A stretch of DNA of 15,573 nt from DASROJ01 sp035646975 (GTDB taxonomy: Bacteria; Acidobacteriota; Polarisedimenticolia; JACPZX01; DASXTC01): contig DASROJ010000355.1 of NCBI GenBank assembly GCA_035646975.1, forward strand, positions 1-15,573, written 5' to 3'. The notes beneath the pieces were generated by a model, which saw only the letters and a program-made list of their open reading frames with translations, was not told where the DNA came from and did not search any database. How positions within the stretch are numbered: position 1 is the first letter of the stretch; every line of letters begins with the position of its first letter. The position numbers were made by a program, and so were the translations under genes. Below, piece by piece: positions 1-8,126 of this stretch.

Positions 1-1984
1 GATAGGTGTCGCGGACGAACTGCCATGCGAGCCGGTAAATCTCGTCCGGCTCCTCGGGCAGGTCGCCGGTCAGGGCGGTCCGCGCCTCATCGTTGCGACC
101 CATCGCGCCGTAAACCTTCGCCAGCAGCAGTCGCGGCGCGCCGGCTTCGTCCAGCGGGTCGATCGACACCGCCTGCTCGAGGGCGCGGGCGGCCTTGTCC
201 AGATCACCCTTTCCCCGCAGGGCGGAGCCCATCAGCGCATAGCCGACCGGATCCTCCGGTGAAATACGAACGGCTTCGCGGGCCGCGGCGATCGCATCGT
301 CGTACCGGCTCTGCTCGAGCCGCATGAGGCCAAGATCGAGTTGCGCATAGAGGTACTCCGGGTCGGCCTGCCGGGCTGCCTCGAGCAACCCCGCGGCTTC
401 CTCAGGGCGTCCCAGCGACTTGAGACAATAGGCCAGGGCCACCATCACCCGGGCATCTCCGGGCGTTTGCTGCAGAAGTTTTCTGAACTCCGTCTCCGCC
501 TCCGCTTCCCGGCTCAGCACCATCAGCAGCGCGGCTTTCCCCCGAGCTTCCTGTTGCGTGGACCTGGATTCCTTCATCACCCGCGTGACGGCCGCGTTGT
601 CCAGCACGAGAAGGTCGCGCAGCAGCTTCTGCGCATGGACGTCGTTGGGGTCGATACGCAGCGCGTCGAGCGCCGCGCGTCGGGCCGCCTCCCGGTCTCC
701 GCCCGCCTGCTGGACGATGGAGAGCCGGACGAGCGGCAGAGGGTCACCGCTGTGCGGCGTGGCCAGCGCCCTGGCAGCCGCCTGTGTCGCGCTGGATTTT
801 TCGACATCGAAGCCGTGCGTCGCCTTGGTGGCCTCCACGTAACGATGGTAGGCGTACATATCGCGAGGATGGAGCGCCACCACCTCCGACCAGGCCTTTC
901 GTTCGACTTCGTGGTCTCCGGCACGACGCGCGCAATGGGCGAGGTTGTACAGCGCCAGGCTCCCGTATCTTGCGTCATGCCCCACGGCCGCAAAGCTCCC
1001 TGCGGCGGCGTCCCATCGCCCCATGTCGCGCAGCACGGCGCCGAGACTGAATCGGTAGGAGGCCTCCGCTGGCGAGAGCCGCACCGCGGCGGAGTACGCC
1101 TCGCTGGCCCCCGCCAGGTCGGGCTTCTGTCGCAGCATGCGGCCAAGGTTGGCCCAGGCCGGGGCGTTCGATGGCGCCCGCTGGACCGCGCTGCGCGCCT
1201 GGTCGATGGCGGCCTTCAACTCCTCGATTTCGATTCGATGGATCTTCGCGCGCGCCGCCCCGGGCTGAAGCTCGAGGAACCGCGTCCAGAGACGTTGGGC
1301 CTCGTCCAGATCGCCGAGCTTGCGCTTCGAAAGCGCGAGGTAGGCGATGGCGCTGGTGGAGTCCGGCTGACCTGCCAGCGCTGCTGAAAATGTCTTTTCG
1401 GCCGCGACGTAATCATCGAGCGCGTACTGCGCGGTGCCCAGCCCGACCATCGCGTGCTCCTTGTTCAGCGGGGTTGTCGGGAGCTTCAGAACACCGGAGA
1501 ACTGCTCGGCCGAGGCCGCGAACTGATACTCGGCCAGCAGGAGCTCCCCATATCCGAGCCGGCAATCCGCGCTGTCGGGCCTCAGCACGAGCACAGCCTT
1601 GTACTGGGCGGCGCTGCGCAGCCAGAAGCCTGCGGTTCTCAGCAGGTCGGCATACTCGAGCCGGATGTCGGCGCGCGAGGGATCAGCCTTGATCGCGTGG
1701 TCGAACGCGTCGAGGGCCTCGAAGATGGACCCCTTTTTCTGCGCCTCGTGGGCCTTCGCGATCCAGGAGTCCTGGGCTGCGGCGTCATCCGCTGCCGCCG
1801 CACCAGCCGGCGCCGGGGGGCCCGGGGAGACCGCCGGCGCCGACGCAGTCCCGCTGCCGGCCAGGACCGGAAGTGAGACCAGCAGCGAGGCGCCGCATAC
1901 CAGCGCCGCGCGGGATGTCGCCGTACCGGGTCGAGCCTGAGCCAATCGGTGACCTCCGAGGCTGGGGGCCATCAGGACCATCAT
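1..1984 (-). CDS. Secreted TPR-repeat protein, 3' end cut by window edge
   Basis: The minus-strand frame is open from the start near 1984 to the window edge (661 codons, no stop), so the C-terminus is missing. Two adjacent in-frame ATGs (1984 and 1981) follow a weak AGGG ribosome site about 7 nt upstream; I take 1984. Residues 26-42 are hydrophobic (AALVCGASLLVSLPVLA) after Arg-containing residues and are followed by an Ala/Pro-rich stretch (about 49-70). That fits a Sec signal peptide with a long N-region and export to the periplasm. From about residue 71 the protein is an array of tetratricopeptide-like helix pairs; clear units carry the pattern A.Y.LA..L...G....A and end in DP or SPE. TPR arrays are protein-protein scaffolds, and no catalytic domain is visible, so the partner is unknown. 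The gene lies 70 nt downstream of the hybrid kinase and could be co-transcribed with it. Confidence 0.85.
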   Translation of the reverse strand, partial: MMVLMAPSLGGHRLAQARPGTATSRAALVCGASLLVSLPVLAGSGTASAPAVSPGPPAPAGAAAADDAAAQDSWIAKAHEAQKKGSIFEALDAFDHAIKADPSRADIRLEYADLLRTAGFWLRSAAQYKAVLVLRPDSADCRLGYGELLLAEYQFAASAEQFSGVLKLPTTPLNKEHAMVGLGTAQYALDDYVAAEKTFSAALAGQPDSTSAIAYLALSKRKLGDLDEAQRLWTRFLELQPGAARAKIHRIEIEELKAAIDQARSAVQRAPSNAPAWANLGRMLRQKPDLAGASEAYSAAVRLSPAEASYRFSLGAVLRDMGRWDAAAGSFAAVGHDARYGSLALYNLAHCARRAGDHEVERKAWSEVVALHPRDMYAYHRYVEATKATHGFDVEKSSATQAAARALATPHSGDPLPLVRLSIVQQAGGDREAARRAALDALRIDPNDVHAQKLLRDLLVLDNAAVTRVMKESRSTQQEARGKAALLMVLSREAEAETEFRKLLQQTPGDARVMVALAYCLKSLGRPEEAAGLLEAARQADPEYLYAQLDLGLMRLEQSRYDDAIAAAREAVRISPEDPVGYALMGSALRGKGDLDKAARALEQAVSIDPLDEAGAPRLLLAKVYGAMGRNDEARTALTGDLPEEPDEIYRLAWQFVRDTY

Positions 1985-2017
1985 ATGGGGACCCTGTGGA
2001 TTCGACCGTCAAAGATA

Positions 2018-2033
2018 CCGGCAAGGCCGCCGG
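2018..2033 (-). terminator. Weak hairpin between hybrid kinase and TPR gene
   Basis: The minus strand reads CCGGC, a 6-nt loop, GCCGG, then TATCTTT. This is a short perfect 5-bp GC stem followed by a partly T-rich tract, within the 70-nt gap after the hybrid kinase stop. It could attenuate read-through into the TPR gene. The stem is short and the T tract interrupted, so it may equally be chance in GC-rich DNA. Confidence 0.25.
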
Positions 2034-2054
2034 ATGTCCACAGGCTGGCCGATC

Positions 2055-5009
2055 TCAGACGGCCCCGGAAAGAACAGCCTCGAGCAGATCGATCACGGCG
2101 CGCAGCTCGAAGGGCTTCTCGAGCCAGGGCCTGCCGGCCCGCTCGAGGAAGTCCCGCGTATCGCGCGCGATCACGTCGCCGGTGGTGAACAGGAAACGGT
2201 CCGCCAGCGCGGGCCGGATCTTTCTCACCTCGTGATAAAGGCTCTTTCCGTCCATCCCCGGCATCTTGAGGTCGGTGATGACCAGGTCGTAGGTGCCGTC
2301 GACTATCTTGCGCAGGGCGAGTCGTCCGTTGATGGCGGTGTCGACACTGTGACCACAGGAACGCAGACCTTCCGAGAGCACCTCGACGATCGAAGGCTCG
2401 TCATCCACGACCAGCAGGCGGATACCGTTTCGCGGCGACATCGCGGGGCGTCCGACCAGCTCCTTGCGCGCGACACCCGCGTCGCCGGCATCCATCTTGA
2501 GCACCGGCAGATCCACGGTGAAGGTGGTCACCCCGCCGGCTTCGCTGCTGACATAAATCTTGCCGTCGTGTTCCTCGACGATGCCATAACAGATCGAAAG
2601 TCCGAGGCCGGTCCCCTGCCCCGTCGGCTTGGTCGTGAAGAACGGATCGAAAATGCGCGTGAGGTTTTCCGGCGGGATCCCCGGCCCATCATCGGCGAAC
2701 TGGACGCGTATCATCTCCCGCTCGAGCGTCGTGCGTATCAGCAGCCTTCCGCCGAAACCAGACTCCTTGATTGACTGGTGGGCATTGTTGAGGATGTTCA
2801 TGAACACCTGCTGGAGCTGATGAAAGTCACCCATCGTGCGCGGCAGATCCTTCGAGAGCGATGCCTCCACCACGACGTTGTCGGTGCGCAGCTGGTATGA
2901 TCGAAGCTCCACGGTGCTTTCGATGATGTCGTTGATGCTGACCGATTGCTTCTCGGGCGAGTGCTTGCGCGCGAATGTCAGGAGGTTCTGTACGATCCGG
3001 TGGCAGCGGCGCGCCTCGGCGTAGACCGTTTCCAGTCCCCGCTTGACCTTCTCGTCGCATTCCAGCCCGGTGAGCAGTTGCGCGTATCCGATGACCCCGG
3101 TAAGGGGGTTGTTCAACTCGTGGGCCACGCCGCTGATGAGCTGGCCGATCGCCGAGAGCTTCTCGGTCTGGAGAAGCTGAAGCTGCAGCATCTGCTTTTC
3201 CTTTTCCGAGTGCAGCCGTTCGCTGATGTCCCTGCAGACCCACTGGACCACGTGTCGACCGCCATAGGCCAACACTCCCGCCGTGACCTCGACTTCCAGA
3301 GGCGGCCCGGAGGAACGCAGCAGGCTCAGGCGGATTCCGCGTCCCGCGCCGGGACCGACGGCGTTCTGATGAAGAACGGCGACGGCCTCACGTTGCTCAT
3401 CCGGATGGAGGCTGGAAAAGCTGCGGCCGATCAGGTCGACACGCGAATACCCCGTCGATTCCTCCGCCCGGGCGTTGGCCCGCACGACGGTGCCGTCGTC
3501 CGCGTCGATGAAAAAGATGGCATCGGGAGACCGTTCCACCACGTCGAGAAACTTCTGCTCCGACTCCAGGACCTGACGATGCATCGCTCTGAGGTTCTCA
3601 TGCATCCGCGAGCTCTCGGTGACATCGCGCACGATGACGGAGGCCCCCTCGAGCACTCCGGAAGCGCCTCGAATTGGAGACATCGTCAGCACGACGTCGA
3701 TGATACGGCCGTCCTTGCAGCGCCCGCGATCCTCCACGTTTTCGAGCGTGTCGCCGTTCAAGACCTGGGCCACGATCCGTTCCGCGTGATTGAGGTTTTC
3801 CGCGGCGGGCAGCTCACGGAACGATTTCCCCAGGATTTCACCGGCGGTGTATCCCATGATGCGCTCCATCCCCTGGTTCCAGCGGATGATGCGCCCCTGA
3901 GTATCCAGGGCCAGGATCCCGTCACCGGCGTTGGCGATCAGGTTTTCGAGGTAATCGCGCGCTCTGCGCGTCTCGTCGAGAAACCGAGCCTTGTCGACCA
4001 CCAGCGCGAGCTGACGGGCGAGCGTCTCCATCAGGCTGATGTCTTCGCCGTCGAATGCATTGGGCTCACTGGCGTTGAGATCGAGCACGCCGAGCAGCAC
4101 GCCATCCGCCAGCAAGGGGATGCATAACTCGGAGCCGACACCGGGCACCAGCGCGACATAGCCCGGATCACCGGCCGTATCGTTGCAACAGACCGTCTGG
4201 CGCGTGCGCACGACTCGACCCGAGATTCCCAGGCCGATCTCTTGATGGTATCCCGCCGCAATATCCACCTTGACCTGCGCGTGATGTGCCTGGTGGATCA
4301 GCCACCGTCCATCGTCGCTCACGAAGGCGACGCAGGCGAAGTAGCAGCCGTACTGTTCGATCATGGCCTTCACGGCAGTCTGAAGCGCCTCCTGCAGCGA
4401 CCCGCAGCCGAATACGCGCCGGCAGATTTCCGTGATTCTGTTGATCCTCACGCTGGCGTGGCGCAGCTCTTCGTAGAGTGCGACTCCCTGGAGAAAGTTG
4501 GCCAGTTGCTCGGTCAGGATTCCGAACAGCGCAACATCGGCGGCGGTGAACGGACTGCCCGCGCGGCTTTCGAGGTTCAACAGCGCGAGGACGCGCCCCC
4601 CGGACCGGATGGGGGCGCAGAGCGCGAAGCGACTTGTTCCGGCAAGGGGCCTCAGGCCGGTGGTACCGGCCGAAAAATCACTCGTGACGACCGACGACCC
4701 GGTGGAGATGACTTCCGAGAAAACGGTCGTCGGCGGGGCCAGTCTTCCTGCCGTCCATTCGGCCTTCCCGTCACCTGCCGTGGCCAGGGCCCGGGCGAGC
4801 TGAAGGGTTGAATCCCACTCGAAGACGCTGACATGAGAGAGGGTCTTCATCTCCCGATGAATCGTGTCGACCAGCAGGTTGAAGAACGTCCCGCGATCGA
4901 GCGAGCAGGAAGATTTCTTGAGGATATTGAGGACCAGCAGCAACTGGTCGGCAGGCAGTCCTGCCTTCTGGACAGTCTTTGACCTCGGCCGTCGGTGGAT
5001 TGCTGCCAT
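2055..5009 (-). CDS. Soluble hybrid histidine kinase (GAF-GAF-PAS-PAS-HisKA-HATPase-REC)
   Basis: This 984-residue protein has no membrane segment, so it is probably a cytoplasmic sensor. In order it shows a GAF-like domain (about 40-178), a second GAF domain (about 195-345), PAS (about 352-470; includes RIIRWNQGMERIMGYT), PAS (about 485-600), a HisKA helix with ISGVAHELNNPLTGVIGY (phospho-accepting His630), a GHKL ATPase (N box near FMNILNNA at 736-743, DDGPGIP at 773-779, FFTTKPTGQGTGLGLS), and a C-terminal receiver (acid pair Asp869/Asp870, phospho-acceptor Asp913, Thr943, Lys965). All catalytic residues for His autophosphorylation and Asp transfer are present. The ATG follows an AGGGGG ribosome site by 8 nt, with an in-frame TAG just upstream that fixes the start. 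The signal is unknown; GAF and PAS domains bind small ligands, haem or flavin. There is no DNA-binding output, so signal must leave through the receiver or a separate regulator. It lies 163 nt after the SprT-like gene. Confidence 0.95.
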   Translation of the reverse strand: MAAIHRRPRSKTVQKAGLPADQLLLVLNILKKSSCSLDRGTFFNLLVDTIHREMKTLSHVSVFEWDSTLQLARALATAGDGKAEWTAGRLAPPTTVFSEVISTGSSVVTSDFSAGTTGLRPLAGTSRFALCAPIRSGGRVLALLNLESRAGSPFTAADVALFGILTEQLANFLQGVALYEELRHASVRINRITEICRRVFGCGSLQEALQTAVKAMIEQYGCYFACVAFVSDDGRWLIHQAHHAQVKVDIAAGYHQEIGLGISGRVVRTRQTVCCNDTAGDPGYVALVPGVGSELCIPLLADGVLLGVLDLNASEPNAFDGEDISLMETLARQLALVVDKARFLDETRRARDYLENLIANAGDGILALDTQGRIIRWNQGMERIMGYTAGEILGKSFRELPAAENLNHAERIVAQVLNGDTLENVEDRGRCKDGRIIDVVLTMSPIRGASGVLEGASVIVRDVTESSRMHENLRAMHRQVLESEQKFLDVVERSPDAIFFIDADDGTVVRANARAEESTGYSRVDLIGRSFSSLHPDEQREAVAVLHQNAVGPGAGRGIRLSLLRSSGPPLEVEVTAGVLAYGGRHVVQWVCRDISERLHSEKEKQMLQLQLLQTEKLSAIGQLISGVAHELNNPLTGVIGYAQLLTGLECDEKVKRGLETVYAEARRCHRIVQNLLTFARKHSPEKQSVSINDIIESTVELRSYQLRTDNVVVEASLSKDLPRTMGDFHQLQQVFMNILNNAHQSIKESGFGGRLLIRTTLEREMIRVQFADDGPGIPPENLTRIFDPFFTTKPTGQGTGLGLSICYGIVEEHDGKIYVSSEAGGVTTFTVDLPVLKMDAGDAGVARKELVGRPAMSPRNGIRLLVVDDEPSIVEVLSEGLRSCGHSVDTAINGRLALRKIVDGTYDLVITDLKMPGMDGKSLYHEVRKIRPALADRFLFTTGDVIARDTRDFLERAGRPWLEKPFELRAVIDLLEAVLSGAV

Positions 5010-5172
5010 CCTGTGATCCCCCTAGTCGTCATCCAAGATGGTGCCCGATGTGGCGGAAGTCCACAAATTACAGGAGGTTACGCCTGTCGGTGTTGTCAGC
5101 GTGAGGGGGCTGGTCAGGAATCAGCGCCCCGGCTGGAGCGGCATCGGATCAGGGAATCAGGCGGCTCCGGCT

Positions 5173-5853
5173 TCAGGTCGCCCTGAGGAATCGCCAGAGG
5201 TTTGCGTTTTCCCACCGCAGCGCGGAACGGTAGAACCGAAACTGCCGTTCTTCCTGCCGGAATCGCGGCGAGTGGAGCGCGCGTCTGCCGTTGGCGAGCT
5301 CCCTGATGCCGATGGCGGCATGAAGCATTTCGTGGTAAACGATGTAGTCCACGAAGAATCGCGGCACGAAAGGACGATCGAGGGAAGGGTTGATTCGGAT
5401 GATGCGGCGGGAAGCGTCGTATGAGCCGAAGTCAATCGAGTATCGTCGGTTCTTCGCGTTCGACTTTCCCCAGGTAATCGCCACCCGGAGCCGGCCGCCG
5501 AAGTACCGGCTGTTCATCCGCTCGTAGATCTCCTTCAAATCGTACTGGAATCCCCGGTGGGAGAGATTGATCGCGGCCTTGTGCCGCGGCCTGCCGCCGA
5601 TGCGGTGGGCATTGGATCGGATGTGGGTGTTCAGGGCCCTGTGGCATTCCGGGGTGGGTCGCCTGACGAACTGCCCCAACGCCGCCACCACGTCCTGCGG
5701 GGCATCGAGGAACATGTGGTGGACGCGGACTTTCACCAGACCCAGATTGCCCGGGCTGACGTAGACCATCGACGTCCGATTGTCAGTGACAGTCAAGGAG
5801 ATCGGCTTGCCTGTGTGACGCTCCAGACGTCGTCTCAGCTCAACGTCCACCAT
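5173..5853 (-). CDS. SprT-like zinc metallopeptidase
   Basis: This 226-residue protein has a C-terminal SprT-like domain from about residue 103. The segment around ERMNSRYFGGRL and VAITWG resembles the family's start, followed by a Zn site YHEMLHAAIG with His174, Glu175 and His178. A third candidate ligand is His194 in LHSPRFRQEER, matching the family pattern of HG..F after HE..H. The first 100 residues carry no domain I recognise. SprT/Spartan family proteins are zinc proteases; eukaryotic Spartan cleaves DNA-protein crosslinks, while bacterial members are poorly characterised, so the substrate here is unknown. There is no signal peptide, so it is probably cytoplasmic. The ATG at 5853 has a GGAG ribosome site 7 nt upstream. 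Its first 19 nt overlap the end of a short ORF in another frame (5835-5933), which may couple translation. Confidence 0.85.
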   Translation of the reverse strand: MVDVELRRRLERHTGKPISLTVTDNRTSMVYVSPGNLGLVKVRVHHMFLDAPQDVVAALGQFVRRPTPECHRALNTHIRSNAHRIGGRPRHKAAINLSHRGFQYDLKEIYERMNSRYFGGRLRVAITWGKSNAKNRRYSIDFGSYDASRRIIRINPSLDRPFVPRFFVDYIVYHEMLHAAIGIRELANGRRALHSPRFRQEERQFRFYRSALRWENANLWRFLRAT

Positions 5854-5933
5854 TCTTCATCTCCGGAATCCTGCCGGGAGATCCGCCGAAGGACGTCGAC
5901 TCCGAACGCCTGCCCACCAGTCTGGGAGGTCAT
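5835..5933 (-). CDS. Possible 32-residue leader ORF overlapping the SprT-like gene
   Basis: An ATG at 5933 is preceded by AGGGAG at about 6-nt spacing and opens a 32-codon ORF. The peptide begins MTSQTGGQAFGVDVLRR and ends EEWWTLS. Its TGA lies 19 nt inside the SprT-like gene, in another frame. The peptide is hydrophilic with no membrane segment or known motif. The good ribosome site and the overlap suggest either a translational-coupling leader or a small independent protein. A chance ORF remains possible because it is short. Confidence 0.4.
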   Translation of the reverse strand: MTSQTGGQAFGVDVLRRISRQDSGDEEWWTLS

Positions 5934-6001
5934 CGTTCGCTCCCTGTGGGAAAACGTCCTGTCCGAGTCCGCCCCTCGCAGTACCCGATTTGGATGCCGG
6001 A

Positions 6002-6030
6002 AATATACCCTAACCCGCCGCTTGGCGGAA
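6002..6030 (-). promoter_or_regulatory. Candidate sigma-70-type promoter for the SprT-like gene
   Basis: On the minus strand a -10-like TATATT (6007-6002) lies 17 nt from a weak -35-like TTCCGC (6030-6025). A dyad (CCGCC, 4-nt loop, GGCGG; 6015-6028) overlaps the spacer and -35 and could be an operator. Transcription would start near 5995, about 60 nt before the leader ORF. An AT-rich stretch lies upstream (about 6041-6090), as an UP element would. Confidence 0.35.
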
Positions 6031-6143
6031 TGGTGAAAGCACACTTTTTATTTTGATCTAAACCATTTATTTTCAGCAAGTTAAATGAGCTGCGCCGAAT
6101 CGGCCCCATTCAGCGTCTGGGCTTTTTCTACCCACTTTTCCAA

Positions 6144-6974
6144 TCAGAACAGCCAGACGGCCGAGCCGGTCACCTCGAAATCGGGCGCCCCCTTGGACAG
6201 GCCCCCGCCCACGGCACCTCGGAACGTCAGGCTCTCATTCTGATGGTACTGAGCCCCGGCCATGAGGCGCGAATCGTTCTTCATGCCGTCGAACCGCTCT
6301 GTCTCGAAGGCCCACTCGGCGCTCAGCACCACTTTGTCTCCCGCGGGGATCAGGACGCCGGCACCGAACAGAATCGAGTTCTTGCCGTCGATCTGCACGT
6401 TGGGAAAGTCCGGGTCCTGGTTGATCCGAAGACCCAGGTTGCCCGCCAGCGTGATCCGTGTGAAGTCCTTGCGGATCCCCCCGAAGAACTCCACGTTGGT
6501 TTCGCCGGTGCCGAGGAACTTGTTCTTGCTGCCGGTGGGAGCCGACACCAGGATCCCGAGGGAGAGCTTCACCGGGTCCGAGACGATCGAAACCTTCCCC
6601 CAGATGTCGAGGTCCGACAGCCCTGTATCGCGGCCGCCGTTGTCCGGGTCGCGGCTCACCAGGGAGATCCTCGCTCCGAACTCGAGATCTTCGGCGACGT
6701 TGAGGGCGAAGACCGGCGTCAGGCTCAGCAGGTCCGCTTCACCACCTCCACGCACGTTGGGATCGAACGCAGGACTGTTGGTCTGCAGGGTGGCTTTGCC
6801 CTCGAGCCAGTAGGAAGGGACGATCCCTGCGTCCTCCACGAATCGAAGAAAGAACCTGTCGTCGCCCCCGACCTTGCGAGTCGATGGCTGGCTGGCCTGT
6901 GCATGCGCCGGCGCGGTCGCCAGCAGGGTGAAAGCGAGAAGACTCAGTCCAGCCACTGCGTGCCGTGCATTCAT
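6144..6974 (-). CDS. Predicted outer-membrane beta-barrel protein
   Basis: This 276-residue protein has a clear Sec signal peptide (about 1-25, ending ATAPAHA before QAS). The rest alternates hydrophobic and polar residues as in transmembrane beta-strands, for example LSLGILVSAPTGSK and ITLAGNLGLRI, and ends in Phe (AVWLF), as expected for BAM-assembled barrels. The pattern DTGLSDLDIWGKV followed by LSLGILVSAPTG resembles the family named for the MetA pathway of phenol degradation, whose members are mostly uncharacterised barrels or transport channels. Function and substrate are not readable from the sequence. The ATG at 6974 has a strong GGAGG ribosome site at 7-nt spacing. It lies 199 nt downstream of the sigma-factor gene on the same strand but has its own candidate promoter, so it may be a separate unit or part of that sigma factor's regulon. 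Confidence 0.85.
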   Translation of the reverse strand: MNARHAVAGLSLLAFTLLATAPAHAQASQPSTRKVGGDDRFFLRFVEDAGIVPSYWLEGKATLQTNSPAFDPNVRGGGEADLLSLTPVFALNVAEDLEFGARISLVSRDPDNGGRDTGLSDLDIWGKVSIVSDPVKLSLGILVSAPTGSKNKFLGTGETNVEFFGGIRKDFTRITLAGNLGLRINQDPDFPNVQIDGKNSILFGAGVLIPAGDKVVLSAEWAFETERFDGMKNDSRLMAGAQYHQNESLTFRGAVGGGLSKGAPDFEVTGSAVWLF

Positions 6975-7044
6975 CTGGCTTCCTCCAATGCCCGGGGGTT
7001 GGGTCGGGCGCGTTGGGCCGGGAACGTGAAACCGCCGATTGAAA

Positions 7045-7073
7045 AATATCGAGTAGCTTCGAGCGACAGTGAA
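7045..7073 (-). promoter_or_regulatory. Candidate promoter for the outer-membrane protein gene
   Basis: On the minus strand TTCACT (7073-7068) is separated by exactly 17 nt from GATATT (7050-7045); each hexamer matches 4 of 6 consensus positions. A start near 7038 would give a 5' leader of about 60 nt. It may instead be read by the neighbouring alternative sigma factor, whose preference is unknown. Confidence 0.35.
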
Positions 7074-7135
7074 TCCTGGGGCTTATGGTTCTCTGATGCG
7101 AGGCAATGCGGCTGTATGGTAATCGAGGAAGGTGC

Positions 7136-7164
7136 GAGCCGCAAGAGCGAGTACGCCGCGGCTC
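7136..7164 (-). terminator. Hairpin just after the sigma-factor gene
   Basis: A perfect 7-bp inverted repeat, GAGCCGC and GCGGCTC with a 15-nt loop, starts about 10 nt after the sigma-factor stop. No clear T tract follows, so as an intrinsic terminator it is incomplete. It may be a transcript-stabilising hairpin or a weak stop before the outer-membrane protein gene. Confidence 0.35.
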
Positions 7165-7173
7165 AAATATCGA

Positions 7174-8055
7174 TCAGCTCACTCCAACGCGGCGCGACCT
7201 GGCGCGCGTCAGCCTGCTGGCTGCGCCCGCGCCCCCCGCGGGCAGAAGGGCCCGGTGGAGGCTGGCTCTGAGTTTGTTCCTGGCCGCCACTTCGATCTGC
7301 CGGACCCGCTCCCGACTCAAACCCAGGGATGAGCCGATTTCCTTGAGCGTGAAGACACGGCTTCCAGACAGACCGAATCTTCGCGAGATCACCGCCTTTT
7401 CTTTTTCGTTGAGGCAGGTGAGGCTCTTGTCGAGGTGAGCGAGATCCTCCCGGCGGATGATCTCACGCTCCGGATCCACCGATTGATAGTCGATGAGCAG
7501 CTCGATCAACCTGGCGTGCCCCTCGCCACGGGTCGCGTCATCCAGTGAAACCGATCGGAAGCGTGTCGTGGCGACCGGCTCGGGGCCGCAGGTGCGGCAA
7601 GGTGGGTCGGCGCTGGTGTGGCCGTGCTGGGCTCGGGTCGCCTCGCTTTCAGCGCGCTGTCTGGCCAGCTTCTTGCGCTGGTAGCTCGGCACCCGGATCA
7701 TCGAGGCCTGCTCGGCCAGCGCCTTCAGGATCGACTTGCGAACCCACCATGAGGCATAGGTGATGAACTTGAGCCCTTTGCGGTGGTCATAACGGCTGGC
7801 CGCGTGGATGAGTCCGATGTTCCCCTCGTTGAGGAGATCCTCGAACGGCAGCCCCATGTTCTGGTACTCGCTGGCGATCTTCACCACGAACCCGAGGTTC
7901 GAGAGCACCAGCTCGTCCTGGCTGTCTCTCAGGCCGCTCGAAATGCGCTGGCCAATCTGGATTTCCTCTTCCTTGGTGAGCAGCGGAAACGTGCGGATGT
8001 CTGACAGGTATCGGCTCAGAGCGGAACTGCTTCGCGTCTGCTCAGGTTTACTCAT
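7174..8055 (-). CDS. Sigma-70 family RNA polymerase sigma factor with unusual region 3
   Basis: This 293-residue protein lacks region 1.1. Region 1.2 is at about 12-40 (ALSRYLSDIRTFPLLTKEEE) and region 2 at about 48-123, including DLLNEGNIGLIHAASRYD for core binding and FITYASWWVRKSI for -10 recognition and melting. Region 4 is at about 212-264, with the helix-turn-helix TLKEIGSSLGLSRERVRQIE for -35 binding. This is the group 2/3 (RpoS- or RpoD-like) layout. In place of the usual helical region 3, residues 124-170 form a short Arg/Ala-rich linker with His144-x-His146 and Cys153-x2-Cys156, after which region 3.2-like sequence resumes (SVSLDD...IDYQSVDPERE). The C-terminal tail (about 265-293) is basic and Ala-rich. 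The ATG at 8055 has a GAGGGTG ribosome site at 7 nt. A sigma-54-type promoter lies about 60-90 nt upstream. No anti-sigma gene is adjacent. The regulon is unknown. Confidence 0.93.
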   Translation of the reverse strand: MSKPEQTRSSSALSRYLSDIRTFPLLTKEEEIQIGQRISSGLRDSQDELVLSNLGFVVKIASEYQNMGLPFEDLLNEGNIGLIHAASRYDHRKGLKFITYASWWVRKSILKALAEQASMIRVPSYQRKKLARQRAESEATRAQHGHTSADPPCRTCGPEPVATTRFRSVSLDDATRGEGHARLIELLIDYQSVDPEREIIRREDLAHLDKSLTCLNEKEKAVISRRFGLSGSRVFTLKEIGSSLGLSRERVRQIEVAARNKLRASLHRALLPAGGAGAASRLTRARSRRVGVS

Positions 8056-8126
8056 GCGGACACACCCTCACGCGGTGCAAGTCAAATGATGTCTGGTGGA
8101 CCCCGCCTCTGTTCGGGTCATGTCTG

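Noticed and set aside
341..1387. Long plus-strand open frame over the TPR region
   Set aside because: It is a shadow of the minus-strand TPR gene: no ribosome site, Arg/Pro/Ser-rich translation, no known domain.
5010..5172. TGTAAT as a -10 for the hybrid kinase
   Set aside because: No -35-like hexamer lies at 16-18 nt; the best (TTGACA-like) is about 20-21 nt away.
6103..6127. Terminator-like hairpin on the plus strand (gcccca...tgggc followed by TTTTT)
   Set aside because: No plus-strand gene reads into it, and in the minus direction there is no T tract after the stem; likely chance.
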